61,592 nucleotides of DNA, from assembly GCF_026768455.1 (NCBI RefSeq), contig NZ_JAPPVQ010000001.1, positions 1 to 61,592 of the forward strand. Direction: 5' to 3'. Under the pieces are notes generated by a model. The model made no database searches and had not been told where the DNA came from. It was given only the letters and a program-made list of their open reading frames with translations. How positions within the stretch are numbered: position 1 is the first letter of the stretch; the number at the start of each line of letters is the position of its first letter. This document shows positions 25,111-33,610 of this stretch, one piece after another. The DNA is from Candidatus Nitrosotenuis cloacae. GTDB taxonomy: Archaea > Thermoproteota > Nitrososphaeria > Nitrososphaerales > Nitrosopumilaceae. The translations under genes were made by a program, and so were the position numbers.

Positions 25111-26070
25111 TTAGTTTTTGGCAAAACTTGGTCGTAATGTTAGGTTTAGTTTGTAGTTTGACAGAATCTCTTTGCATCTGTTTCGAATTGTTACCTCTGT
25201 CACACCTGATACACTTGATACATCCCTCTGCAGGACGTTTTGGCCAAGCAGTATCGAGCCTATGTACAAGTATGCGGCGGCAATGCCGTTTGGGGCTTTG
25301 CCGTCAGCTACGTTTGAGTCCTTTGTCTTTTCTGCAATCTCCAAGGCAAGTCTTTCCACTCTGACGTCTGTGTTTGTCAGATTTGATATCTTGGAGATGT
25401 ACTTGTCCATGGTTATGACCGGTGCGGTAACTGATCCAAGCTCCATGACCAGCGTGCGGTAGTATTTTGCCGCCAGCTTTGTCTTCATCTTGAGATCCTT
25501 TGATGTGCCTGTTCCGGCACAGATCTCCTCAAGCGACCTTACAACATCACACTGCTTGCACGCCATGTAAATCACCGCCGCTGCGATGCATGCAACCGAC
25601 TTTCCCTTTACCTCCATGTGTGAGTCGAGGCTGCGGTAAATCTTTGCAGCCGTCTCCAAAACGTTGTCAGATAGTGACTGGTTTTGACATGTGGCACCTA
25701 TTACCGACAGCACGTTTGCGAGTCGTCTCTCGCGCGGTGACGACACCCTGACTCTTTGTTGCCACTTTCTCAGATTGTGCATCTGATTTGCAACCTGATA
25801 GTTGATCGTCTTTCCGCTGTAGTCCTTTGTGCTGATGGAAATCTCCGTTGCTATGCCTAGGTCGTGTTGTGAAAATGTTGTCTGTCCACTCGCTCGCGTG
25901 AGCTTGAATCTTTCTTCGAGGCTTGAGCTCTTTGATTCTGGACCATAATCTGCCAGTTGTTCCATGACGACAACTCCGCACATGGAACAAACTCTTTCGC
26001 CGCTCGATGTGTCATCTACTAGAGATGACTTGCATTCTGGGCAGCATGTTTCTAGTTCTGTTATGTTCAT
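25111..26070 (-). CDS. tfb: Transcription initiation factor B (TFB/TFIIB)
   Basis: Recruits RNA polymerase to TBP-bound TATA promoters. 319 residues: N-terminal zinc ribbon with C10, C13 (CPEC) and C28, C31 (CSMC), a B-reader/linker segment ending in LRKWQQRVRVSSPRERRL, and two cyclin repeats (with KSVACIAAAVIYMACKQ and APNGIAAAYLYIGS). The C-terminal helix-turn-helix of repeat 2 (VSGVTEVTIRNRCKEIL) reads the BRE. ATG 26070 overlaps the gar1 stop by 4 bases. Thaumarchaea usually have several TFBs; which paralogue this is cannot be decided. Confidence 0.97.
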   Translation of the reverse strand: MNITELETCCPECKSSLVDDTSSGERVCSMCGVVVMEQLADYGPESKSSSLEERFKLTRASGQTTFSQHDLGIATEISISTKDYSGKTINYQVANQMHNLRKWQQRVRVSSPRERRLANVLSVIGATCQNQSLSDNVLETAAKIYRSLDSHMEVKGKSVACIAAAVIYMACKQCDVVRSLEEICAGTGTSKDLKMKTKLAAKYYRTLVMELGSVTAPVITMDKYISKISNLTNTDVRVERLALEIAEKTKDSNVADGKAPNGIAAAYLYIGSILLGQNVLQRDVSSVSGVTEVTIRNRCKEILSNYKLNLTLRPSFAKN

Positions 26071-26333
26071 CTTCTTCGTCTCCTCGTTCTATCGTGTCTA
26101 ATTGCCGGTTCGTCAAGGAAGTACACCGTGGTGCCGACGTATTTTTTGATGTTGTTTGTCAGGGATATCGCAGACGCATACGGTCCAGACACTGGTCCGA
26201 TGAGCTCTGTTACTTTGCCGATTCTTCTTCCGGACTCGTCACAAACATAGTCGCCTTCGTCTAGCTGTCTACTGAGTCGAATAATGACCCTGCCACTACT
26301 GGCTAAGTGTATAATTTCCCCTACCTCCTGCAA
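26067..26333 (-). CDS. gar1: H/ACA ribonucleoprotein protein GAR1
   Basis: Small beta-barrel subunit of the H/ACA pseudouridylation RNP, 88 residues. The pattern VGEIIHLASSGRVIIRL, then GRRIGKVTELIGPVSGPYAS and KYVGTTVYFLDEP is typical of archaeal GAR1, ending in an Arg-rich tail (TRRRRR). TTG 26333 is taken as start, with the domain beginning immediately after it. The gar1-tfb pair is translationally coupled by a 4-base overlap, a common arrangement in archaea. Confidence 0.93.
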   Translation of the reverse strand: MQEVGEIIHLASSGRVIIRLSRQLDEGDYVCDESGRRIGKVTELIGPVSGPYASAISLTNNIKKYVGTTVYFLDEPAIRHDRTRRRRR

Positions 26334-26407
26334 TTGTTTGTCAAAGTGATTAAGAGCTAATCATAGACTTCTGTCAACTTTACTTTAGCTCCGAGCTGAA
26401 ACCGATC

Positions 26408-26707
26408 TTATTTTGTCTGCTTTGCTCTTCTTGCGACAAGCTTGTCTGAAATCTTGTAGAGCATCTTTGTCTTGGGGGACATCTTTGGTAGTATGACGTA
26501 ACCGGACCTGACAAACGCCCGCCTTGGGAATCTCACCTTTTCGTTAGAGTCTGTCACCTCAAAACCTGCCTCCTTTGTCGCATCGACCAACTCCTTGAGT
26601 GACGGATCGAAAATGCATTTCTCCTTTGGCAGGCGGCGACCCATCTTTTTTGTAAGTGTTTTGTTGAAATAATCCAGCCAGATTACGAAATGCTCGTAAT
26701 CCTTCAT
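26408..26707 (-). CDS. srp19: Signal recognition particle 19 kDa protein
   Basis: Binds SRP RNA helices 6 and 8 and prepares them for SRP54. The 99-residue protein has VIWLDYFNKTLTKKMGRRLPK, the signature that includes the RR(L/I)PK box, and FPRRAFVRSGYVILPK in the second half. It begins 4 bases after the S8e stop and forms an operon with it. Its partner SRP54 (ffh) is at 37549-38874. Confidence 0.93.
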   Translation of the reverse strand: MKDYEHFVIWLDYFNKTLTKKMGRRLPKEKCIFDPSLKELVDATKEAGFEVTDSNEKVRFPRRAFVRSGYVILPKMSPKTKMLYKISDKLVARRAKQTK

Positions 26708-26711
26708 CTAA

Positions 26712-27092
26712 TCACTTTAGCAAAACTGCGTTAACTACTCCGTGCTGTCCTGGTCTTGATACAACACGGCATTTGCCATCCTCGGTTTCCAAGACTGCGC
26801 CCTTTGAGATCACGCCGCGTCTTTGGTAATCGCTGTTAGTTGTGTTTTCTAGTACCTTGAGAATTTTCGACTTTTTGACCTTGCCGTCCTTTAGCGACAA
26901 ATTGACATGATCAATTGTTTTAAGAGCCGTCTTGACCAGACTCGCCCTTACCTGTCTTGTAACTGTAACCTGCTGGCCCATTACTGCCTCATTTGGGAAT
27001 CTGTCCATGTCGTACTTTCTTCTGGTTTTCAGTGGACGCCTTCTTCCGCCAGTTATCTTGCTTGTTGCAAGATTCTCAGTTGAACGTTTCAC
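26712..27092 (-). CDS. rps8e: Ribosomal protein S8e
   Basis: Archaeal/eukaryotic small-subunit protein, 126 residues. Family blocks visible are SKITGGRRRPLKTRRKYD and the C-terminal VISKGAVLETEDGKCRVVSRP ending in GVVNAVLL. GTG 27092 lies 25 bases after the strong TATA element GTATAAAT on the minus strand (27112-27120), indicating a leaderless mRNA shared with srp19. Confidence 0.97.
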   Translation of the reverse strand: MKRSTENLATSKITGGRRRPLKTRRKYDMDRFPNEAVMGQQVTVTRQVRASLVKTALKTIDHVNLSLKDGKVKKSKILKVLENTTNSDYQRRGVISKGAVLETEDGKCRVVSRPGQHGVVNAVLLK

Positions 27093-27145
27093 AAAATTGG
27101 TTTATGGCACTGTAATTTATACACAACGCAGTATCTGCGCGTGTT

Positions 27146-27706
27146 CTATACTTGGGTGATTGGCTGCGGAGCCGGACCTGGTGACTTTCTCATCTTTTTG
27201 AAGAGCTTTTCTTTGAGCACGTCCGTGTCGCCGCTTATGCCAAAGTATTTTTGAAATTTTGCAGTCGTGGTGTATATTTTGAGCCTGCCCACATTCTGGT
27301 GCAAAATAAAATCAAGCTGTGCAAGTTCCTTGAGGTGGGAGTAAACCCCCGTGCCCCTAGTCTCTACGAGCTGTTTTGATGATATGGGCTGCATGTATGC
27401 AATGTACGATAATGTCTTGAGTGTGGCGTTTGCCAAGATGGGCTTTGAGGCGTATCTTCTGACCACGTTGTTGAATTCTGGCTTTAGCTGAAACACATAT
27501 GAGCCGTCTGGCAACGTGGCAATCTCCAGCGCCTTGAATGTGGACTTTACCTTTTTTTCAAGCGTGGCAAGGAGTGCAAGCGTCTTTGTCCTTGATTCCG
27601 TGCCTGACGCCTTGATCAATTCCTCAACGGAAAGCGGCCTTCCTGCCGAATACAGCGCAGCCTCTAGGCGCGATGTGGCCTCATTCTCGTCTTCTATCTT
27701 GACCAT
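27146..27706 (-). CDS. scpB: Segregation and condensation protein B
   Basis: Winged-helix kleisin partner of the SMC-ScpAB condensin. 186 residues with tandem winged helices: the first includes LEAALYSAGRPLSVEELIKA, the second RYASKPILANATLKTLSYIA and GTGVYSHLKELAQLDFI. A proline-rich tail (KSPGPAPQPI) ends it. It starts 3 bases after scpA on the minus strand. No SMC gene is in the window. Confidence 0.93.
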   Translation of the reverse strand: MVKIEDENEATSRLEAALYSAGRPLSVEELIKASGTESRTKTLALLATLEKKVKSTFKALEIATLPDGSYVFQLKPEFNNVVRRYASKPILANATLKTLSYIAYMQPISSKQLVETRGTGVYSHLKELAQLDFILHQNVGRLKIYTTTAKFQKYFGISGDTDVLKEKLFKKMRKSPGPAPQPITQV

Positions 27707-27709
27707 TTC

Positions 27710-28396
27710 CTACACCCCGACATCCTGCCTGATCAGCATTATCTTGATGTCATCTCCCACCTGCTCCAAGTCCACCTTCTGGTCCCTTGCCAAAAATAAA
27801 ATCGCAAAGAAGCACCTAATCGAGTCGGTGGTGTCAAGGTCCGCAGTTATCTCGTGCAGAAAGCCGATCCCAGTTGCCTCTATCTTCCTGAGGATCATGT
27901 CCTCGTATTTTCCGATGATGTTCTCAAGCGATACGAAATAATCCTTAAAGTCAGGAACCTCGACCGGCTCGAACCTGAGCTGCCCGCCCCTTCTTGATCT
28001 AGGGTTTGCAATAGTTCCGATGAGGTTCTCCAAGAGATCAAGCAGCTCGTCAAGCGATACTGGGTATGTCGCCTCGTGACGGTACGGGATGTTTAGCATC
28101 TGCACGTCCACATCCACCCTCTCCCTGAGCGGCTTTTTCTCCATAGCTGCCTTTTGCAGCGCAAAGATCCGCTCCACCTTCATCCTGTGAATCAAAGACG
28201 AGGACAGAGCGGCCATTCCTGCAACACGCAGGTCCTTCTTGTCCGCTTTTTTTAGTATGTGGATAAGTATCTCAAGTATCTGTACTATGTTGATCTCCCA
28301 GACGTCTTTTTTTGCAATCGTGTTTGGGTTAAATAGAATGTTTACCGGGGCCTGGGAGATATTTTCTCCCTGATTCTCACTCAATGAATAAAACAC
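27710..28396 (-). CDS. scpA: Segregation and condensation protein A (kleisin)
   Basis: Kleisin subunit that bridges the SMC heads. 228 residues: N-terminal helix bundle (KKDVWEINIVQILEILIHIL, then LRVAGMAALSSSLIHRMKVE) and a C-terminal winged helix (DSIRCFFAILFLARDQKVDL). It lacks the long acidic central part of many bacterial ScpA proteins, as usual in archaea. GTG 28396 opens the frame, but GTATTATT on the minus strand near 28412 would fit a leaderless TTG at 28384 equally well. Confidence 0.92.
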   Translation of the reverse strand: MFYSLSENQGENISQAPVNILFNPNTIAKKDVWEINIVQILEILIHILKKADKKDLRVAGMAALSSSLIHRMKVERIFALQKAAMEKKPLRERVDVDVQMLNIPYRHEATYPVSLDELLDLLENLIGTIANPRSRRGGQLRFEPVEVPDFKDYFVSLENIIGKYEDMILRKIEATGIGFLHEITADLDTTDSIRCFFAILFLARDQKVDLEQVGDDIKIMLIRQDVGV

Positions 28397-28482
28397 GCAG
28401 TCTGCTCAATAATACTGTGAGGCTCTATTTTTTTGCCTCTACCTGTCAACTCTTATATTGTAATTGTACCTGACCGATCCTG

Positions 28483-29532
28483 ATGAAGGCTGCACGAATT
28501 GTCGAGCCAGAAAAACCACTTGTAATATCCGAAGTAGAGACTCCCAAACCAAAGGACGTCGAAGTCCTCGTCAAGGTAAAGGCAGTCGGCGTATGCCACA
28601 GCGACTTGCACCTGTGGGAAGGCGGATACGATACAGGCGAAGGCTTCATGAAGGTAACTGATCGAGGCGTCAAGTTCCCAGTCATACCTGGCCACGAGAT
28701 AGTGGGAACAATTGCCGAGGTGGGAAATGCCGTCCAAGGATTCTCCGTAGGGGACAGCGTTCTGGTGTACCCGTGGATAGGATGCGGCATCTGTTCTGCG
28801 TGCCGTGTTGGAAACGACAATCTGTGCGACGCGCCTCGTTCTCTTGGCGTGTTTCAAAACGGTGGATATGCCGAATACGCGCTTGTTCCACATTTCAAAT
28901 TTCTAGCCAAGGTGTCAGGAATAGATCTTGACGCCGCGGCATCACTTGCATGTTCTGGTCTTACTGCTTACACTGCAATCAAAAAGTCAAACGCCAACTC
29001 GCAAAGCAACCTGGTGATATTTGGTGCAGGCGGTCTTGGATTGATGGGAGTCCAGATAGCAAGGGCGATCACAAACGCGAACATCATCTGCGTTGACATA
29101 GATGATGCCAAACTCCAGACCGCAAAGGAGATGGGTGCGGACAGCGTTGTCAACTCAAAGGATGCCGATGCAGTACAAAAGATAATTTCGCTATGTGGCG
29201 GCAAGGGTGCAGATTGCATCATCGACTTTGTCAACGCTCCGCCAACCGTAAAAATGGGCCTTGCAGTAATACGCAAGCGCGGAAACATGATTCTAGTCGG
29301 CCTGTTCGGAGGATCAATTGAATTGTCGCTAGTCACCATACCTCTGAAGGCAATCACCATCCAGGGTGCATACACTGGCAACTATAACGACATGGTGGAG
29401 CTTTTGGGCCTGGCAAAAAGAGGAGTAATCAATCCACTCATATCTAAAAGGTACTCATTATCTGATGCAAACATCGCGCTTGAGGATCTCAAGGCGCGCA
29501 AGATACTTGGAAGGGCAGTCATAAACCCGTAA
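28483..29532 (+). CDS. Zinc-dependent alcohol dehydrogenase
   Basis: Medium-chain NAD(P)-dependent dehydrogenase, 349 residues. Catalytic zinc ligands are the Cys in VGVCHSDLHLWEGGY and the GHE of VIPGHEIVGTIAEVG; the structural zinc lobe is GCGICSACRVGNDNLC with four cysteines. The Rossmann loop is IFGAGGLGLMGVQIA. CHSDLH and the substrate loop resemble propanol- or secondary-alcohol-preferring enzymes. In this lineage a role in hydroxyacid or semialdehyde metabolism is possible but not shown. ATG 28483 is 27 bases after CTTATATTG. Confidence 0.92.
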   Translation: MKAARIVEPEKPLVISEVETPKPKDVEVLVKVKAVGVCHSDLHLWEGGYDTGEGFMKVTDRGVKFPVIPGHEIVGTIAEVGNAVQGFSVGDSVLVYPWIGCGICSACRVGNDNLCDAPRSLGVFQNGGYAEYALVPHFKFLAKVSGIDLDAAASLACSGLTAYTAIKKSNANSQSNLVIFGAGGLGLMGVQIARAITNANIICVDIDDAKLQTAKEMGADSVVNSKDADAVQKIISLCGGKGADCIIDFVNAPPTVKMGLAVIRKRGNMILVGLFGGSIELSLVTIPLKAITIQGAYTGNYNDMVELLGLAKRGVINPLISKRYSLSDANIALEDLKARKILGRAVINP

Positions 29533-29546
29533 CTCCGAGGCAGGAC

Positions 29547-30095
29547 ATGAAGAAAATCGAGGCAATAATCCGCTCACAAAACTTCTCACCAATCAAGGCC
29601 AAAATATCTAGGATCGGCTCGTACCTGATAGCAAAGCACGACATCTCAAACAATGACATTTTTGAAAAACAGTCAGGTTCAAGGCTGGGTAGTACTGGGC
29701 TCAAGAGCATACCGCTGCTAAAGATTGAACTGGTGGTCCCCGACATGGACGCAAAAAATGTGATCAAGATCATCTCTGACCATTCTGGAATAAAGTCGTC
29801 TGACGGTGGCAAGATCTTCATCTCCGAGATGACTGAGGTTGTCGACATGGGAACGATGGAAGGGGAAAAGGATCTGGAAAGCACTACTACCAAGCGAAGC
29901 AGACTGGTCCCGCTGCAGAAATACACCCTAGTCAAGGTGGAGGAGTTTTACGAGCAGAACAAGGAATTACTTCAGGCAAACTATAAAATAAAATCCTTCA
30001 GCGACTTTGTTAACTTCTGCATCTTGGAATACCTGCCGCTGTTTGAAGAAAAGGCAAAGTCGCACAAGACAGTCTACGATCTAAAAACCGTCTAG
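29547..30095 (+). CDS. Divergent PII-like protein with C-terminal extension
   Basis: Residues 1 to about 105 follow the PII fold: MKKIEAIIRSQNFSPIKAKI (beta 1 and helix 1), KIELVVPDMDAKNVIKIISD and SSDGGKIFISEMTEVVDM, the SDGGKIF string replacing the GDGKIF ATP-binding loop. The T-loop region is shortened and lacks the Tyr of bacterial GlnB. The last 75 residues form a helical extension (VKVEEFYEQNKELLQANYKI) not found in GlnB/GlnK. It follows the dehydrogenase by 14 bases and converges on a normal PII gene with a 4-base overlap. Confidence 0.78.
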   Translation: MKKIEAIIRSQNFSPIKAKISRIGSYLIAKHDISNNDIFEKQSGSRLGSTGLKSIPLLKIELVVPDMDAKNVIKIISDHSGIKSSDGGKIFISEMTEVVDMGTMEGEKDLESTTTKRSRLVPLQKYTLVKVEEFYEQNKELLQANYKIKSFSDFVNFCILEYLPLFEEKAKSHKTVYDLKTV

Positions 30096-30436
30096 AGCGA
30101 GCCGCTTCCTTTACGTCTTGTCTGTATATCTACAGTCTCGTCTATTGTGGAGATGAATATCTTGCCGTCTCCATTTGATCCAGTGTTTGCCGCATCCAGA
30201 ACTGCGTCCACCACCTCATCTACCTGCGACTCGTCAACTATTGTTATGATTGTGACCAAGTTGTTGTATTCTGCCTGCCTGCTGCTCGTACCGCGTGAAC
30301 TGCGCAGGGACGGGCGGACTCCCTTACCGCGCCCCTTTGAGTCAATTATGGTGATCCCGCCCACTCCGACGTCCTCGATTGCGGAGATCACAAGATTTAG
30401 CCTGTTTTTTGGTATGATTGTCTCAAGACGTTTCAT
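30092..30436 (-). CDS. PII nitrogen/carbon signalling protein
   Basis: 114 residues with the PII fold: MKRLETIIPKNRLNLVISAI, VGVGGITIIDSKGRGKG (T-loop base), a Ser/Arg-rich T-loop (PSLRSSRGTSSRQAEYNN) and GSNGDGKIFISTIDETVDIQT, the ATP and 2-oxoglutarate site. The open frame runs on upstream, but ATG 30436 is right for the fold, and GATTTTTTATC on the minus strand is about 26 bases before it (leaderless). No ammonium transporter gene is next to it. It faces the divergent PII-like gene tail to tail. Confidence 0.9.
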   Translation of the reverse strand: MKRLETIIPKNRLNLVISAIEDVGVGGITIIDSKGRGKGVRPSLRSSRGTSSRQAEYNNLVTIITIVDESQVDEVVDAVLDAANTGSNGDGKIFISTIDETVDIQTRRKGSGSL

Positions 30437-30489
30437 ACTTGGGTGTTTTTTGAAAGATAAAAAATCATTTTGGTCTGCTCCAAAAACAG

Positions 30490-30545
30490 GATCGCCTTCT
30501 ATATAGTGAAATATAGTGTATGTAGAACATGCTTTAATTACATAC
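30490..30545 (+). promoter_or_regulatory. Phosphate-uptake promoter with tandem repeat and inverted repeat
   Basis: ATATAGTG occurs twice, 10 bases apart (30491-30518), and contains the TATA-like elements. An inverted repeat GTATGTA (30518-30524) / TACATAC (30539-30545) with a 14-base spacer covers the expected transcript start. A GGAG at 30551-30554 then precedes ATG 30562. The layout suggests operator control of the DUF47-pit operon. Confidence 0.45.
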
Positions 30546-30561
30546 CAATTGGAGCACCAGT

Positions 30562-31194
30562 ATGGGCCAATGGTTGTCTTGGGTAAAGTCAAATGATAAG
30601 GAAATTCTCACAATTCTGGATAATCTCGCATTAAAGGCAAAGGAGACCTCTGATCAGCTTGTCGGACTGCTCTCACACATGGACAAGGCGCCCGAATACC
30701 AAGTCAACATAAAGAAACTGGAGCGGGAGGCGGACGAGCTGACAAGGTCAATCTTTGCGGAACTGAACAAGACATTCATCACCGCAATAGACAGGGAGGA
30801 CATTCAGCGAATCGCATCAAAAACGGACGACGTGATAGACTACATGGAGGGAATCGCCGGACGAATCGCAAGCTACCACGTCACTTCTGCACCGCCATAC
30901 ATGCTGGACATAGCAGTTGAACTGGTCCGAGCAATAAAGGAAGTCGAGCTGCTGATTTCCAGGCTCAAGGACGTAAAAGCTGATAAATCATTAATCGTGC
31001 ACTGCCGAAAAATAAGTGACATAGAGCACAACATCGACGACCTGTATCGCACCGCGGTGGGAAAGCTGTTTGAGACAAACGACGCTGTTAACATTATCAA
31101 ACTAAAGGATATTTACGAATCAATCGAGGCTGCGTCGGATCGATGTCTTGACGTTGCAGATGTGATAGAAGACATTGTCCTAAAGTACACTTAG
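30562..31194 (+). CDS. DUF47 PhoU-like phosphate transport accessory protein
   Basis: Helical PhoU-related protein of 210 residues. DKAPEYQVNIKKLEREADEL, ITAIDREDIQRIASKTDDVI and the second-half ISDIEHNIDDLYRTAVGKLF with the E/D-x3-D metal-binding pattern are those of the DUF47 family, usually encoded beside PiT transporters and thought to regulate them. ATG 30562 is preceded by GGAG, giving one of the few leadered starts in the window. The Pit gene starts 9 bases after its stop. Confidence 0.92.
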   Translation: MGQWLSWVKSNDKEILTILDNLALKAKETSDQLVGLLSHMDKAPEYQVNIKKLEREADELTRSIFAELNKTFITAIDREDIQRIASKTDDVIDYMEGIAGRIASYHVTSAPPYMLDIAVELVRAIKEVELLISRLKDVKADKSLIVHCRKISDIEHNIDDLYRTAVGKLFETNDAVNIIKLKDIYESIEAASDRCLDVADVIEDIVLKYT

Positions 31195-31202
31195 GTATAA
31201 TT

Positions 31203-32189
31203 ATGTACGAGCTAGCAATCGGAGCAATACTCGTAGCGCTGTTTTTTGACTTTATCAATGGGTTCCACGACGCGGCAAACTCGATTGCAACCGTTGTCGG
31301 AACAAGAATACTCAAGCCGCTCCAAGCCGTAAGCCTTGCTGCAAGCGCCAATTTTGTTGGACCCTTCCTTTTTGGAACCGCTGTTGCGGCAACCGTCGGC
31401 AAGGGAATCATTGATCCGAGCTTTGTCACAATCGAGATGGTGATTGCCGCGCTAATTGGGGCTATTGCATGGAATCTGATCACGTGGCTGTGGGGATTTC
31501 CATCATCTAGCAGTCACGCCCTGATTGGAGGAATAATTGGTGCTGGAATTGCAAGCGTCGGAACGCACGCAATATTGTTTGGCGGACTAGAGAAGGTTCT
31601 GATTGGAATAGTGGTATCCCCAGTAGTTGGCTTTATCGTGGCGTTTTTCCTGGCCACGCTCATCATAACAATATTTGCAAAAAGAAAGCCGGCAAAAGTC
31701 AACTCTGTATTTGGTAGACTGCAACTTGTCTCATCCACGTATTTTTCACTTACACACGGCGCAAACGACGGACAAAAGACGATGGGAATCATCGCCTTGA
31801 TCCTGCTCACGGAGGGAATAACTACTGAATTTGAGGTGCCGCTCTTTGTAATAGTGATATCTGCTGCGGCAATCGGACTTGGAACGTTCTTTGGCGGGTG
31901 GAGAATTGTAAAGACGATGGCAGTAAAGATAACTCAGCTAAAACCATATCAGGGATTTGCTGCCGAGACTGGCGGGGCCACAATCCTGGCGGTTCTGGCA
32001 CATGCAGGAATCCCAGCATCGACAACCCACGGCATATCTGGAGCCATTATGGGTGCAGGCGCAGTAAGGAGGCTTTCCGCGGTCCGATGGGGTGTCGGCA
32101 AGAGAATAGTCTGGGCCTGGATAATCACAATTCCTGCAAGTGCGGCAGTGGCGTACGCCACCATGGCAGTTATCAAGTTTTTCATCTGA
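31203..32189 (+). CDS. pit: PiT-family inorganic phosphate transporter
   Basis: Membrane symporter of 328 residues with about ten hydrophobic segments. Both PiT signature repeats are present: FINGFHDAANSIATVVGTR near the N-terminus and FSLTHGANDGQKTMGI in the middle. Transport of phosphate (or metal-phosphate) with H+ or Na+ follows from the family. AGGT lies before ATG 31203. It forms an operon with the DUF47 gene; PiT is the low-affinity, constitutive type in many organisms. Confidence 0.95.
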   Translation: MYELAIGAILVALFFDFINGFHDAANSIATVVGTRILKPLQAVSLAASANFVGPFLFGTAVAATVGKGIIDPSFVTIEMVIAALIGAIAWNLITWLWGFPSSSSHALIGGIIGAGIASVGTHAILFGGLEKVLIGIVVSPVVGFIVAFFLATLIITIFAKRKPAKVNSVFGRLQLVSSTYFSLTHGANDGQKTMGIIALILLTEGITTEFEVPLFVIVISAAAIGLGTFFGGWRIVKTMAVKITQLKPYQGFAAETGGATILAVLAHAGIPASTTHGISGAIMGAGAVRRLSAVRWGVGKRIVWAWIITIPASAAVAYATMAVIKFFI

Positions 32190-32244
32190 ATGTGTTCATT
32201 GGTTTAACCACTAGCATAAAATAAAACGCAGCATACTGTTTTTT

Positions 32245-32997
32245 GTGGCGACAAAAAAGCCTGACTTTGATCTAGCACTGACACATTTGAGAAACAATCA
32301 GAACATGTCCGCATACAACCTCCTGATGAGCATTGCAGAGTCGATAAAGAAGAGCGACCCAGTCAAGGCGGCAATCTCATACGTCCTGGCATCAGAGTGC
32401 AAAACCAGACAGAACAAGGACTCGGCAATCGAGTCGACTGAGGCAGGAAATCTGTTTTCCGGATATGCAAAGAAGGAAAAAGACTACGCAGCAAAAGCCG
32501 CGTATCTTTGCGCCGCAAAGTGCTTCCTTAGAGCAGGAAGATACGATGAGGCAAAGAACGCATTTGAAAAGTCAAAAAACTACGAAATAACCGACGTCGT
32601 CCTAGAGGAGCGACCAATCATTGTAGTGGATGATAGCAAGGCAATCATACTAAAGCTTGAAAACCACCTTGAGAACCTGGGCTACAAGAACATCCACGTC
32701 TTTTCAAAAGGAAACGACGCACTAAAAGAGGCAAAGAAGCTTCTCAAGTCAAACCCGATAATACTTTTGGACATGGGCCTGCCAGACATCAACGGCGACG
32801 TAATCGCAAGTAAAATCCTGGAGGAAAAGCCGGACACCCAGATAATTCTCATCACCGCCGACGAAAAGACCACCAAGAGAGTAAAGGATACCATAAGCTC
32901 CGGTGCCCTCGCATTCATCCAAAAACCGTTTACAATCAACGAGCTAAAAGAGGCACTACAAACTGCAGAGTCAGAGTACTCTTTCTCAAAGAAGTAA
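32245..32997 (+). CDS. Response regulator with N-terminal TPR-like helical domain
   Basis: 250 residues. The first 115 are helical and TPR-like (SYVLASECKTRQNKDSAIES, then AAKCFLRAGRYDEAKNAFEK). A receiver domain follows at about 123-245: acidic pair D129-D130, phosphorylation site D176 in IILLDMGLPD, T204 in LITADE and K227 in FIQKPF. There is no DNA-binding output, so signalling is probably by protein contact. GTG 32245 is 25-27 bases after ATAAAATAAA (leaderless). Convergent by 12 bases with an Lrp-type regulator and near an orphan histidine kinase. Confidence 0.88.
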   Translation: MATKKPDFDLALTHLRNNQNMSAYNLLMSIAESIKKSDPVKAAISYVLASECKTRQNKDSAIESTEAGNLFSGYAKKEKDYAAKAAYLCAAKCFLRAGRYDEAKNAFEKSKNYEITDVVLEERPIIVVDDSKAIILKLENHLENLGYKNIHVFSKGNDALKEAKKLLKSNPIILLDMGLPDINGDVIASKILEEKPDTQIILITADEKTTKRVKDTISSGALAFIQKPFTINELKEALQTAESEYSFSKK

Positions 32998-33486
32998 CAA
33001 CGACATGTTCACAATGTTGATATTCTTAAAATCAAACTTGGTGACCCTGTAATCAATAACGTCCTCTGAAAACTTTTCAATTATCCTGGAACCTGGATTC
33101 TTTATTCCTCGCTCCGTGCGAAGTACGATGAGCATGTTCCACTCGCCGTCTATGTTTGCAACAAACAGATAGTATGGCAAAGATACGACATGCTCCCGTA
33201 CGGCCTCTTTTAGTGCGTCAAGTGATTTTGTAACCTTAAACTTCAGAAGCAACGCTTCGTAGTCGTTTGACTCTGCCACATCCGTAAGCACTGCCTTGTA
33301 GCCCTTGATGATGCCGCTTTTCTCCAATCTCTCGATTCTCTTTCGGATGGTCCTGTCTGATACGTCGTGGCCCATCTTTCGCAGCTCCACCGCAATGTCC
33401 TTTGACGGGGTTCGAGCATTGGTGTTGAGTATCTCGATGATCTTCTGGTCTACCTTGTCTAGGTTGGACCATGTCTCGCCGCTCAT
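32986..33486 (-). CDS. Lrp/AsnC-family transcriptional regulator
   Basis: 166 residues: an N-terminal winged helix-turn-helix (LDKVDQKIIEILNTNARTPS, VSDRTIRKRIERLEKSGII) and a C-terminal ligand-binding RAM-like domain (NDYEALLLKFKVTKSLDALK, YYLFVANIDGEWNMLIVLRT). ATG 33486 was chosen over the longer frame because homology begins there and AAAATATTC lies upstream. Unlike the AhbAB protein it has none of the decarboxylase strings, so it is a true regulator. Effector and targets unknown. Confidence 0.87.
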   Translation of the reverse strand: MSGETWSNLDKVDQKIIEILNTNARTPSKDIAVELRKMGHDVSDRTIRKRIERLEKSGIIKGYKAVLTDVAESNDYEALLLKFKVTKSLDALKEAVREHVVSLPYYLFVANIDGEWNMLIVLRTERGIKNPGSRIIEKFSEDVIDYRVTKFDFKNINIVNMSLLLL

Positions 33487-33581
33487 ACAATGAGAGGAAA
33501 ACAAGTATCTTTTGAATATTTTGCGGCTCAAAGCGGAGTATTTGGTCAAAAGGTTCAAACCCTTGGAAAATCAAGCCCTGC

Positions 33582-33606
33582 AAAACCACCTCCACTGTGT
33601 GGTTTT
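33582..33606. terminator. Stem-loop downstream of histidine kinase
   Basis: AAAACCAC (33582-33589) and GTGGTTTT (33599-33606) form an 8-base-pair stem with a 9-base loop, 5 bases after the kinase stop on the minus strand. It may end or stabilise that transcript. Confidence 0.45.
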
Positions 33607-33610
33607 CACA

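Noticed and set aside
28419-28439. GAGGC/GCCTC hairpin with T-run upstream of the alcohol dehydrogenase
   Set aside because: It lies between divergent promoters, where no transcript needs to end; five-base arms are weak.
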